Shown here: piece after piece, positions 41,701-52,782 of the stretch
How the letters are laid out: each line of letters opens with the position of its first letter
How positions within the stretch are numbered: position 1 is the stretch's first letter
DNA from: Tritrichomonas musculus
Taxonomy: Eukaryota; Parabasalia; Tritrichomonadida; Tritrichomonadidae
Assembly (NCBI GenBank): GCA_039105265.1
Contig: JAPFFF010000063.1
Span: 496,001 to 560,000 of the forward strand
DNA length: 64,000 bases
Reading direction: 5' to 3'
Notes under the pieces: model-generated
The model's input: the letters and a program-made list of their open reading frames with translations, nothing else
Database searches by the model: none
What the model was told of the DNA's origin: nothing
Made by a program: the position numbers and the translations under genes

Positions 41701-44005
41701 ACATGTCATGTTCGTGTTGAGCTTTCTGTTGTGTTTCAGAAATGACAGAGTTAAGTTTGGTTATTTCAGAAGTCATTGATTGTATCTTTGAATTCAAGTT
41801 GCTTATTTCTGTTGTCATTGAAGAGTTCTTTGTTGTTAGGGTTGAAATTTGGCCAGTTAATTTGTCATGGTCATCTTTAGCATTTCTTTGTGTTTCGGCC
41901 AATTCTCTATTGAGTCCGTCGATTTGGCTAGTAAGTGAATCATGGTCTTGTTTAGCCTTTCTTTCTGTTTCTGAAATGACAGATGTAAGTCTGTTGATTT
42001 CAGAAGATAATTTGTCATGATCAACTTGTGCATCTCTCTTAGTTTCAGACAATTCAGTTGTGAGACGTTCAATTTCAGATGTTAATGAAGTTATCTTTGA
42101 TTTCAAGTTTGTGATTTCAGTTGTCAAACTTGTGATCTTAATGTTCAAACTTTGGTTCTCAGCAGTCATTATTTCGTGGTCTTGTTGAGCTTTACGTTGA
42201 GTTTCAGCCAATTCACGTTTGAGGCTTTCGATTTCAACGCATAAGTTGTCATGATCAAGTTGAGCTTTACGTTGTGTGTCAGAAATGACGCCATTGAGAC
42301 GAGAAACTTCAGAAGTAAGTTTGCTGTGATCTTCTTGTGCTTTACGTTCAGTTTCAGACAAAACAGTGTTCAAACGGTCGATTTCAACGTTTAATTTCTG
42401 GATTTGTGATGTCAATGTGTTGTGATCGTTTTCAGCATTCTTTTGTGTCTCTGTTAATTCCTTGTTCAAACGAGCAATTTCGCCAGTTAAGTGATCGTGA
42501 TCGATTTTTGCTTGACGTTGAACTTCGGTCATTTCTGTCTTCATTCTTTCGTTTTCAGCAGTCATTGTTGTGATCTTTGAATTCAATGAAGAAATTGTCT
42601 GCGAAAGTTTGTCATGGTCTTCGGCGGCCTTCTTTTGTGTTTCAGAAAGTTGAGCTTTGAGAGGTTCGATTTCTGATGTCAATTTCTTTAATTTCTCGAT
42701 TTCAGCTGTGAGTTTGTTGTGGTCTTCAGTTGCGTTTGCTGTTGTTGTAGCGAGTTCTTTCTTAAGATGATCGATTTCAGAGGATAATTGGTCGTGGTCT
42801 TGTTTGGCTGCTGTTTCGAGTTTGGTTCTGTTTGCTTCTGATTCGGACAAAGCTTTCTTAAGTTGCTCGATTTCGGCTTTCAAGTTTCCGTTGTCTTCGG
42901 TGAGTGTCTTGTTGTTTGCTTCTGATTGAGCAAGAAGTTTCTTTAAACGTTCAATCTCAGCTAATAAGCCATCACGTTCTGCATTTGCTTTTGCTGCTTC
43001 TTTCGCCAATCTTTCTTCTTCTGCTTTCGCATCGGCTTCTGCCTTCTCTCTTGCGAGTCTTTCGGCTTTGGCTTTGGCTTCTGCGTCAGCTTTTTCTTTT
43101 GCCAATCTTTCTTCTTCAGCTTTTTCTTTGGCTAAACGGTCGGCTTCTGCTTTTTCTGCTGCTAATTTCTCAGCTTCTGCCTTCTCTCTTGCGAGTCTTT
43201 CTGCTTCGGCTTTGGCTTCTGCGTCAGCTTTTTCTTTTGCCAATTTTTCTTCATCTTCTTTTACTTCTTGGACTTGGGCTTCTTTAACATGTAAGTTTTC
43301 GAGGACAACTTTGGCTGCCGCGAGTTGGGTAAGAAGAGTCTTCTCATCAACTTTATCGCCGTTGGCTGTAAGGTCATCTGGCATAACATATACTGGAATT
43401 CCGAGGTTTTCCATGACTTTGCAAGCAAGTTCTGCGTTATCTTCAACATTTGCTGGATTTAATGAATAAAAATTGATTTTATCGGGGACATATGAGTCTA
43501 AAAGTGCACACATTGCAACTGAATATGGAGTGAATTTGTTAACATTGGGATATTCGGAGGTTCTTCCAATTGCCCATTCAAGAAGAGCGTTCTTGGCTGT
43601 TTTTTTGGAGGAGTTGTTGTCTTTGTCGTCTGTAATCGCATTTCCAATTGAATAGTGTAAAATAAGTGACCATACGAAACCAAGAATTAGTTTTTCATTG
43701 TTATCATTGATATCTTTACCTGAAATACCGATAAGTTTGACGCCATCTTTGGTGAACATGTCAACTGATAAATCACAGTTCATAACAGAATCAATGTTAC
43801 GTTTTGGAGCTTTGGCCCATTTTACTGGGGCATCTTTCTTGGTTAAAATTTGTGCAAGTTCGACAAGGGGAACACCATTGGATAAGTCTTTTGTGATTTC
43901 TTCGATTTCTCCGCAATTGTTGCTTTTAAGTTGGCCATTTACCCACCTTGTGAAAACTTTGATTTGAAGTGGGATCCAGTCGTTATTAACTTTTGCTGTA
44001 GACAT
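38789..44005 (-). CDS. Giant tandem calponin-homology coiled-coil protein (1738 aa)
   Basis: Residues 10-118 and 133-238 are two CH domains, the actin-binding pair (WIPLQIKVFTRWVNGQL; KLILGFVWSLILHYSI; LLEWAIGRTSEYPNVN). About 245-345 is an Ala/Lys/Glu single-helix segment of AERLAREKAEA units. From 345 to 1725 runs a coiled coil made of about 36 units starting DHDKLTxEI and ending ETxRKAQ. The basic unit is 25 residues; longer units carry an extra 21 residues with NLNSKITSMTSEV. It ends VDIGYIDDDALEQKKTTK. It probably links F-actin to a long filament or fibre of the mastigont skeleton. The short paralogue is at 30128-31780. Confidence 0.85.
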   Translation of the reverse strand: MSTAKVNNDWIPLQIKVFTRWVNGQLKSNNCGEIEEITKDLSNGVPLVELAQILTKKDAPVKWAKAPKRNIDSVMNCDLSVDMFTKDGVKLIGISGKDINDNNEKLILGFVWSLILHYSIGNAITDDKDNNSSKKTAKNALLEWAIGRTSEYPNVNKFTPYSVAMCALLDSYVPDKINFYSLNPANVEDNAELACKVMENLGIPVYVMPDDLTANGDKVDEKTLLTQLAAAKVVLENLHVKEAQVQEVKEDEEKLAKEKADAEAKAEAERLAREKAEAEKLAAEKAEADRLAKEKAEEERLAKEKADAEAKAKAERLAREKAEADAKAEEERLAKEAAKANAERDGLLAEIERLKKLLAQSEANNKTLTEDNGNLKAEIEQLKKALSESEANRTKLETAAKQDHDQLSSEIDHLKKELATTTANATEDHNKLTAEIEKLKKLTSEIEPLKAQLSETQKKAAEDHDKLSQTISSLNSKITTMTAENERMKTEMTEVQRQAKIDHDHLTGEIARLNKELTETQKNAENDHNTLTSQIQKLNVEIDRLNTVLSETERKAQEDHSKLTSEVSRLNGVISDTQRKAQLDHDNLCVEIESLKRELAETQRKAQQDHEIMTAENQSLNIKITSLTTEITNLKSKITSLTSEIERLTTELSETKRDAQVDHDKLSSEINRLTSVISETERKAKQDHDSLTSQIDGLNRELAETQRNAKDDHDKLTGQISTLTTKNSSMTTEISNLNSKIQSMTSEITKLNSVISETQQKAQHEHDMLTNENKKLSTEITNLNSKISSMTSEVNRLTTVLSETERKAQADHDNLTNTINGLNSKITTMTSEVTRLNSVITETERKAKEEHDKLIGENKKLSTEITNLNSKITSMTSEVNRLTTVLSETERKAKQDHDSLTNQISSLNSKNASQVNEINNLNSKISTMTTEIKNLNNTISDIQHKAQVDHDNLSNENRKLTNEITTLNTKITNMTTEVKRLNSVITETQNKAKQDHENLTSEISNLNSKISSQTSEINNLNNKILNETSEIKRLNNEITDTQRRAQLDHDTLTRDNKNLTTKVTNMTTEIKNLNNTLSETTRLAREDHDKQANEIKNLNNTLYDTQRKAQQSIDNLTRDNQNLAKKFSFVTNENKKLSTVINETSTKSTTETSNMKNEIRNLSNTIQDTQRKAKQDIDNLTRENQDLSTKVANMTTENTSLKKELADTQRKAREEHDKLTDENQKLNSEITNLKSEITCLNSEIDRLNKRIADSQKDGQRENDRLTAEIKRLNDALAEAARAAKEDHDKLTEENKKLTTEVANLKSQIASLTSEIATLNSKIQNMQSEIDRLNKQLADSQHAAQQDHDKLTAEIKRLNGEINNLKGQLHDTEAKAKQDHDNLSSEITRLNTENTSLKSKITSMQSEIDNLKKELAETQARAKQDHDTLTNEIKQLRSEISNLNSKISSLTSEIDNLKKQLAEEQRKAKEDHDKLSGIIEKTKKDAKDDHDKLTGEIERLNGELSKLNKVLADTKRMAKEDHDKLSGEIDRLKKELADTQRRAKEDHDNLTRDIQGLKTEIQNLNQTLADTQHKAQQDHDNLTHEIDRLTKVLAETQRAAKDDHDRLCQEIERLKRLLADSEKHVKDLTATLQETERKAQEDHDALTKEIESLKKMVESLEKELSDTIQKAKDDHENLIAEIERLKNELSQLNIKLLETVQNAEIDHNNLCLDIEKYKKALVDIGYIDDDALEQKKTTK

Positions 44006-45176
44006 ATTAATTTAGTTGTTGTTTTTTATAAAAATGAAGTGAATTTTAGTTTATGAAACTCTTGTTAAATAAAAACTATAAATCAAATACAGAAAAATTC
44101 TTTTTTAAAGTTTATATTATTTTTGTATTTATTATATATTTATTTAATGTGTTGTTTTCAAAAATTATTTAATATCTAATAAGATATTTACAATATTTTT
44201 TATTATCATTATCCTACTTAAATTTCAATGAAATCTAAATAATTTATTGAAAATTGAACCACATAAAAAATATAAAATTATTAATGTGATTTTTCTGAAG
44301 AGATAATAACAATTTAATTCTATTGAATTGAAAATTGAGAAGTCTTCAATCTCCGAAACAAGATTAAAAAATTTCCTTTAATTTTGTTACACCAATTTTA
44401 TAGATATTAAAAATTTTTACAGAAATATAAATTATTTCAATTGAAATTTTTAAGTTCGTAATATAAAGAAATTCGAAGAAAATGAGATTCATTAAACAAT
44501 AATATAATAATATAAATAGCAAATTTAAAAAATGATTAATGTCATTGTTTAAATCACTGTAATTAACAATATTTTAAAATTTCAGTATAATGAAGCCAAG
44601 TTCATGAATTTTTAAAATTTAAAATTTGTATCAGCTTTGCGGTAAAATGAACCAGTAATGAGCTAAAATAATATAAATTCAATAAAATCAAAAAAATAGA
44701 AAGTAACTCGACAAAGTTATAATGAGATTATTGAAAAACTTAATATTTCAATTGGTGGTCCCAAAATCAAGTGAATTCATAAAAGATATAGGCATTAAAT
44801 AGTGTTTTTAGTTACCCAATATCGAACTTATTCATTAAATAAAAAAAATTCATAACATAAATATTGGTCCTCCAACCTATTGTCTACGATAATTGAGAAA
44901 AACTAGACTAATAATTTATTTTATATATAAAGAATAATAATTAATATTAAAAATTTATTAAAAATTTCTCGGTACAGTATCGTGATATTTTTAAAATATA
45001 TTAATTTGATCGTAATCAACTTTTAGAAAGCAATTTGATCGTAATGATTGAATTTTATAACATTATTAAAATATTAATATTTTGATGTGTTTAAATAAAT
45101 TCATATAGAAAAACATTAAAATATAATTAATTATTTTATAAAATAATATTAATTAATTTTATTGAACTAAACTATT
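44006..45176. other. AT-rich intergenic stretch
   Basis: Holds TCACTT and TCATTT initiator-like words about 37-45 bp before the CH gene start. Beyond this, no gene or repeat seen. Confidence 0.6.
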
Positions 45177-46283
45177 TTACTTTTTTATTAATCCTTTCAT
45201 TTGCAAGTATCTTCTTCTCTCTTCTATAGGTTGTTGGAGAGATTTTTTTGTTCTGAGCCTAAAAAATCCAACTAGAGTATCTAATGATAAACCTTTAAGG
45301 ATATAATTGTCTACAAGAGAAATTTCATAATACTCCAAAGGTCTGCTATATATTATATCTTTACGAACTCTTATGCGACTTGTGATACTATTGGTACTAT
45401 AACATTTATATATTTCATATAATTGATTTTCTTTTCCATTGTATATATATTTATCAAATAATCTATTATCGTTATCTGTCCACTTTATTCTTTTAGCAGT
45501 TGTTAAACGATAATTATTTTTCTCCTCCTTTTGAGAATTGTATCTCATTAGAATTGTTAAATTGGAATTATTAGAAGGAAGAGAAGCTGGATAATATGGA
45601 GCTGATTTAATGAATTCAAATAAACTTTTGTCAAACTGGAGCAGATCTTCATTTGAAGGTTCTTTTTGAAAGCCAAGTAAGCCAAGGAAAATATCTGAAA
45701 CTTTTTCAACAGAAAAGCCCAAATTTAAAATTAACCCTCCGCTATTGAGTTGGACACCTCCTGAATTTAACCTTTTTTTGGTGTGTGTGTTCATTCTGAA
45801 AAAGTGAATTTGAAATGTCTTTCAAAATTCTTAGCATTGCACATGATCGGATAATCCTTTCAAATCTATGGTCGTATCCACATAATATTCGTACTTGGCC
45901 AATTTGTTCTTCAGTGTAATGTGATCCGAGCCTTTGAATCCCTGTTCTATTATCATTTAATGAGATTTCATACATATGATCAATTACTGTTGGAATCCAA
46001 CGCTTTAATTTATCAATAGAAAATATTGTAACATATTGATTATTCTTTGATTTATTACTTCAGTAAATCCAATGTTTAAAGGAAGTGGTCTTGAATTAAA
46101 AACATCATATAAAAATATAAAAATCCTAAGTAAAATTGAAAGTAAATAAATCCTCGTCTCATTATTAATACATAAATATAAAATGCTTCATTCCAAAGTG
46201 AATAAATAAATAAATAACCAAAAGATTCAAATTTGCCAACTCGTAGCAGTTTTAAAGACTTATTGAAAGTAAATAAAGTCACT

Positions 46284-46323
<40 letters not shown>

Positions 46324-47657
46324 TTTTTCCGATGGTTGATTTATCTTCTAAAACAGAACCCAATTTAAGCTCATTGTTAATATCTTTTGAATTAATTGAA
46401 GTACAATTTGAATATGGATTTATAACTACTTTATTGTTTAAAATACGAGATCTTCAGTTTTTATAAAGGTGTAATGGATCGCTTATCCATGCTAATTCAT
46501 ATTTACTAATTATATTAAATATTTGGTCTAAAGTTTTATCTTTAATCATCGTATAAATAAAATTGAATTGTAAAAACGGTCTCCATCGCAAGAAACGTAC
46601 CGAACATTGAAACAACTTTTTCTTAGAGTTTTTAATATAACTGAAATAATTGAATGTATTTCACTGTTTGCTGATCCACTTTTTGATGGCTTTAGAAAAA
46701 GAATTATGGGTTTTATATCAGTCCTAATTGGTAAAAGCAAAAACAGAAAAACATTTTTGCATTCATATTTATTAAAATGAATTGAATGAGCTACTCTATT
46801 TGAAGAATTTTCGGAAAAACTGGGTTTAAGTGAATTATTAATTGCGTTATTAATATTATTATTAGCATTATCTGCATTATTATTATTAGTTTCAAAATTT
46901 TTATTATCATATTTGTTATCTATATTATAAACAATATCAAAATTATTATTATCAAAGTCGTTATTATTATAATAATTATTAACTTCATTATTATTAAAAT
47001 TTTCACCTTTCATTGAATCTTGAATATTAATATTAACATTTTCAAATTGTTTATCATAATCACTTGGTTTATTAAAAAGTTTCTCGAAGTTATCTTTGCT
47101 CGCATTCAAAATCATCTTATATTCTATTTCATCATTAGATGTTAATTTCTGATCTGTAATCTTCATTAGATAGGTAGCACTGAACGCATCAACTGAAAGT
47201 ACTGAATCAACTTTTTCGGTGAAATTTACTCTTTGAATTGTGTTACTGAGACTATCTAAAGAAAGCATATCAAATTCTCTCGATTTAATCGTCAAGCTGA
47301 AAGTATTGTTCAAATTTGATTCAGAAGGAATTGGGTAAACCCTTTGAAGCCATCGGTAAGCATCTGGCGATCTTTCGAAAAGACCCAAATAAAATAATTT
47401 GGATTCCATAGAATAAGAACGAGCGAGTGGATCCAAATTAACGTTACTAAAAAATCTTTAATGATTTGACTTGCTTTGGGGTTTAATCGTTTTTCATAAC
47501 TTTGTTTATATGTTTTTTCATTTGATCTTTGCGGAGATAGCTTGTCTTTTTGATGCTTGAGAATCAAATGATAATTTATTTTATATTTTTGTTTTCTGAT
47601 TATCATTTTTAGATTGTAAATGCGGCGTTGTAATAGTAAAAACTTGGCCTTTCCCAT
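45177..47657 (-). mobile_element. Decayed DNA-transposon transposase, copy A, with Myb-like C terminus
   Basis: Reading leftward: SPDAYRWLQRVYPIPSESNL, SVLSVDAFSATYLMKI (first acidic residue), an Asn-rich insert (NNNEVNNYYNNNDFDNNN), NVRYVSCDGDRFYNSI (DGD motif), AWISDPLHLYKN, and GSHYTEEQIGQVRILCG near 45900. Together these follow the order of a DDE-type transposase, spread over several frames with perhaps five breaks and a TA microsatellite in the middle. The last 100 codons (KRIKWTDNDNRLFDKYI) look Myb/SANT-like. It shares the same motifs in the same order with copy B on the other strand. The family is uncertain; P-element or Kolobok-like are candidates. Confidence 0.6.
46286..46321. repeat. 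TA microsatellite
   Basis: Uninterrupted AT dinucleotide run of about 36 bp inside transposase copy A. Confidence 0.9.
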
Positions 47658-47699
47658 TCAAAAGAAGCTAATCGAATTCGCTTGGACAAACGTCATAAT

Positions 47700-49440
47700 A
47701 GGTTAAAGTCTTCTTTTAATAAAAAAGATTCGATGAAGACTATAAACGAAAGTATATCGAAGTTTCAAAAAAGTTACAGGAATTCAAAAATGTCCATAAG
47801 AACATCGATTTATTATCTTGGCAATATCCATATTGGTTCAAACACATTTCTAGTTTAAACTTACAAGAAAACAATCCAAATGCAAAGAATGGAAATCGTT
47901 TCGATGAAGAGAATATTCCACTTTATATTCTCATCAGCATGGCTGGTGAATATTTTACAGACATCCTGTATCAATTATTCGGATATCCATCATCAAGACA
48001 ATGCCGAAATCTGAAGAAGAAATTCCGTGAAAAATATGGAATTATAGACAACATTCTAAATGGTTCTTACGAGTCATTGTCACAGCTTTTTAGTTTGTTT
48101 TGGAAAAGTCAAGATAAAAGATTCATCGTTGCAGTTGATACAGCCTCAGTAAACGCACAAGTTTGAATTAAAAAGAATGGTGATGTTGAATGCCTTTTAG
48201 AAGACATGAAACATGAATCAGATTTGGTTGATCTGTATTCAACAAATACCGATGAATTCTACTCTTTTTACATGCAAAACCATGACGAGATCGTGAAATA
48301 TTTCTTTGTTTATTACATATGCTCTTTAAGCGATCAAAACAGATCGTTTCCGATTTTAATTAGAAAGAAAACAAGTGGTTTTGCAAATGACGAAACAACA
48401 GCTGATCTAGAAGAAATTGTTTTCAAGATTCGTGATCTTGGAATTGATGTCATCGGAATTTCTTTCGATGGAGATCCATCATACTTGAAATATGTTGACA
48501 ATATGTGTTCAGAAAATCAGAATTTGGATAAATTGAATTTACATTTACCACTTAATTCATTATTTGAAGATTTTGATGGAATTTTGGCATACGAAGATAT
48601 GTTACATTTAACAAAATTCGATCGTTATCGCTTGATTTGTGGGTCCTATATTTGTCCAAGTTTATTCAAAGATGAATCGACTTTCAATGTTGATTCTTTC
48701 AGAGATGTGGGAGTGAAAGATTACGTCCTTGATCCTTTACGGGCAAAAAAAAATGGATGATAATCTTCCACTCCAATTCTTTTCACAAGAAAATATTCAA
48801 AAAGCAATCCAAGCTGAGAGATATGATTTACTCCTAGCACCGAACTAACAAGGCAACAAAGAATAGAGCAGCTCACGTTTGGTTTTTCCATTGTAGCAAT
48901 TTATTACAATAATTATCAAAAATACGATTTTTCAAAAGGACTACAAAGAAAATTCAGATGTGGTGGAAAAAACAATTATATGACCTTATACGAACCAATA
49001 TGGATGAAAAAGTATATGTCACTTACAATATCTTTTACTAAAGCTCTTGGAGATCCAAAAGCTATTCACCTCGGCGCACTCGGAACCCATTTATTGGAGC
49101 ATTTTTTGGGATGGTGTGAAGATTCTGTCACAACAATGACTTTGCATCATCCTCTCAAAGTGCTTTTGAAAATATTATTGTCTTCAATCTCCTGCAAATT
49201 GAAAACGTTCCAGGAGTTAACATACAACCTGGACGTTCTGACAGTGCCACAAGGCTACCAGATTTTTTAGAAGTTGGTATAAATCATTTATTCATAATAT
49301 GTGATAAAATGATGAAGACAAGCCCTAATTGTCATTTAATAAGCAAATGTGAAGATATTAAAGCTTGGATCGAAATTGGAAAAGATGATGAAAAAAATAT
49401 AATGAAAGGCCACCAATACAATTTTAACCAGAAGTTTTAA
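47700..49440 (+). mobile_element. Decayed DNA-transposon transposase, copy B
   Basis: Rightward, the frame reads NIDLLSWQYPYWFKH, YPSSRQCRNLKKKFREKYG, RFIVAVDTASVNAQV, DVIGISFDGDPSYLK, EDMLHLTKFDRYRLI and LGTHLLEHFFGM, matching copy A's motifs in order. About four breaks interrupt it. The longest intact piece is 48206-48760 (184 codons). The two copies are divergent in sequence and arranged head to head from 47.66-47.70 kb, so they look like two different old elements, not halves of one. Confidence 0.6.
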
Positions 49441-49499
49441 AATTTATTTTTAAACGGCATAGCTTTTTTTGCGTGTGGCATGCAAATTCACCGAATTTA

Positions 49500-50560
49500 A
49501 GTCAAGTGGAAATGATGTGGAGTTATTAAAGGTGAACAATCTGGAATATTTTGGATTGGTGCATATAAATATACTTAATGAGAACATTGAATAGAAACTT
49601 CTAGCATTGCAGATATTAAAGTTGCTTCACCATAGTTGCACTTTTTATTTTCTATATCTATCTTATAATGTGAAATCATTGATTTCATTACATTTTCAGG
49701 TCTGTGCTTTATGATGTTTTTAATTTTTCTTTTATAAAGTGAATAGTTGTTCTAAAACGTTTTTCAATATTTTATTTTTTCTTTTAATAGTGTCAATAAT
49801 TTTCTAAATAGATCATTAAAACGCATTATGCCATGGAATCATTGCATATAAGTGATCATGCATGCTTTCGACTTGATTAGTGTATGATGCCATTCGAAAC
49901 TTTGTTCTTTCAATCATTGAAATCATTGAAAATTATTCAAATGCGATTTTGATCATAAAAAGGAACTATCATGCCCACACATGATAATGATGATGAATCG
50001 TCAACGTAAACACCGGATTTATTTTCTTTAGAGAATGCTGTTGAATATGATAATTAGTTAATCCCCCCAGAATGTCTGATTCATATTATACTCAACATGG
50101 AATGAGGCACCTTGAGCCATAAAGTGGTTTGGTTCTATGATTTTCATTTATCTGCATTGCTTCTAGCTCACTTCCTTTAAAAAGCCTTAAATCGTGAACA
50201 GTACTTAGGACACAATTTGAATAATGGAATAATAGTCCAAACTGAAGATACAAAGGTTTGCAATATTAAGATATGACACATGCGCTTCCTCAAATAAAAA
50301 TCTCTCTGGTTTTCTTTTGGCCTTGAGATCCTTTGAACGGTAGCATTAACACAAAATTTAAAATGAAATCCAAATAACCATGACGAGAAGAGAAAAAACC
50401 AAAATACAAAGCATTCAAATACAGTTTGTATCGATGAGAAACCATTTGTTCCAAAAAAATAAACCAATAAAAATTTAAAAGTTCATTCAAGTTTTAAGGA
50501 TCGTGAAACAAACCTTTTTCAAAATGCTCAAAATCCACTAGAAAATGATATGCCTTACTA
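49500..50560 (-). mobile_element. Highly decayed transposase-like relic, possibly MULE
   Basis: Leftward reading gives pieces such as LNELLNFYWFIFLEQMVSHR, SSRHGYLDFILNF and, near 49850-49930, MASYTNQVESMHDHLYAMIP. The last resembles the TNxxExxHxxL motif of MULE-like or ISXO2-like transposases. Many breaks. The assignment is weak. Confidence 0.3.
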
Positions 50561-50739
50561 TATACCATATTTCTAAAGGTTCAATTGATTCAAATATGCT
50601 TATCAATGGAAATTTCCAGATTTTTTATAAATAATCATAATAAATCTTTTTTTTTACAAAATCTAGACCAAACTACTTAATATTTATATATTTTTTTTAT
50701 ATATTTTTTTAAATTCTTTGGGCCCTTTTTTAATCTTTG

Positions 50740-51060
50740 ATGAAGAGTTCCTCGCTACATTTTAATTTTTTTTATCTCTTCCATCTATATCATTCAGTCT
50801 CTTCTTTCTCATTAAATTTCTTCTAATCTCATTTATCTCTTCAAATATCTTCTCTTTTCTCTTTCAATATCAATTAAACCCATTTCTCTTTTTTTCTCAT
50901 CCAATCTCATTTAATATCATTTTTTCATCCATCTCATTCAATTTCTTCCAATCTCATTTATTTCATATATCTCATCTTTCTCATTCATCTCATTCAATCT
51001 TATCTATCTCATCAAATTTCATTTGTTCAATTCAATCTCTCACATTCCTCATTTGTTTTA
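50740..51060. repeat. Pyrimidine-rich degenerate TCTCATT repeat
   Basis: About 320 bp made of variants of TCATCTCATTCAATCTC with strong strand asymmetry (almost no G). Units are imperfect, about 15-30 bp. No coding potential. Confidence 0.75.
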
Positions 51061-51879
51061 TGTTTTCTCAACTTACTCCATTTTCCAAAATTTTAATCTC
51101 ATTCATCTTTTTAATTAGAAGCTGTCAATAATTAAAATGAATGTGAGAATAATGAGAAAGATTATAATATTTGTAAAGCAATTATCTAATATTATCTAAT
51201 TAATATTTTAAAAAGGTATGGAAACTTCCATCCACTCGACAGATCATTTTTATTTCAAAATATAATTTTTTAATGATAGTATTAATGATAAATATAATAT
51301 AAAAAAGGCATATTTTTCGAGAGGAATTTAAGATAAAGATAGATTATTTTTTTCCAAAAAATTGAATCCAAATCTGGCTATTTTAATTCAAAAAAAAAAT
51401 ATTATTATTTTTATTTTATTATTACTTTTTCAAATATAATTATATAAATATATTATATTTTGTACCGAAATAACGCGTAATTCGTTGGATTGATATTTCA
51501 TACCACTTGTGATATGAACCAATTTGACCTAACAGGTAAATTTTTTTTGACCTAAAAGATGAATTTATTTTTTCCAAAAGTTATATGAGTTTCTTTGAGA
51601 AATTTTTTCATATTTTTCCTCACATTGATATTTCAAATTCAATTCCCAGTTCTTTTAAACCATTTTTTCCATTCAAAAATGATGAACAAAATAGAATCTT
51701 TAAGAAATTAAAAAATCATTTAGATTTGTTAGAAAATTATTTGCTGGACAACACACAACAAAGTTCCCAAATTTTAACAAATAAAAGCGATTCGCAAAGC
51801 AAATCTCTAGAAGATTTTAACAAATCATGGATAACTAAACCAAATAGAGATAATTGTTTCATAATATCTTTCCCTAAAT

Positions 51880-52390
51880 CTCAAACAAGCTCTCCGATTT
51901 AACAAACTAACAGTGATTTACATAACAATTCTCTTTTAAATTCGAACGCTTCGTTATCAAACAAACAAACTCAAGATAATTCTTTCACAATATCTTTCCC
52001 TAAATCTCAAACAAGCTCTCCGATTTTGCATAAAAAATATAGTGAAGAATCATTCATAAATTCAAATAAATTAATAAACAAATCTAACTGTAATAACAAT
52101 ATTTATTCTAATATTGATCAAAAATTTAGAAAAATCTATGAATAATAAAAATAAAATGTGTTGGAATTTAAAAGAGAATTGTTATGTAAATCACTGTTAG
52201 TTTGTAAAATTGGAGAGCTTGTTTGAGATTTAGGGAAAGATATTGTGAAAGAATTATCTTGAGTTTGTTTGTTTGATAACGAAGCGTTCGAATTTAAAAG
52301 AGAATTGTTATGTAAATCACTGTTAGTTTGTAAAATCGGAGAGCTTGTTTGAGATTTAGGGAAAGAAATTGTGAAAGAATTTATGCTTTA
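51880..52390. repeat. Large inverted repeat with 126-bp units
   Basis: The stretch around 51880-52031 returns in reverse at about 52200-52390 with few differences over about 150 bp. The shared unit includes TTCGAACGCTTCGTTATC and CTAAATCTCAAACAAGC and occurs partly twice in each arm. The arms could form a long hairpin RNA if transcribed. Confidence 0.75.
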
Positions 52391-52782
52391 TATATAAATT
52401 TTTTTTAATAAATTAACCTATTTGGTGAAAAAAAATTCGCCTACTATGGTCAAAAATAAATTTCATATCATCTGTGATATGAAGTATACAAAAAATTGAT
52501 AACATCATATAAGATCTCGAAATCCTATCGAAAAACATGGCCTTTTTTTTATTTTATTTTCTAATAAATAAAAAAATGAAGAACGTATAAAAAAACTAAA
52601 AACTTTTGTCGACTCGTTCTTTTTCAAATTGATTTTTTCTAAAAAAAACATTTTTTTCTTATTACATATTTTATATGATTTGAATTCAGCACTTTCATGC
52701 TATTATTAAGTATGTTAAGAATCCGTAGTATCAATATTATGCATGTATTAAATTTTGATGAGGAATTTTCGTTGATCAAAAA

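Noticed and set aside
43068-43469. Antisense open frames within the giant CH-coiled-coil gene
   Set aside because: Shadows of Lys/Glu/Ala repeats on the coding strand; no independent start or domain.
46233-46466. Open frames with Ile-Tyr runs across the TA microsatellite
   Set aside because: Produced by the TA repeat itself; not a gene.
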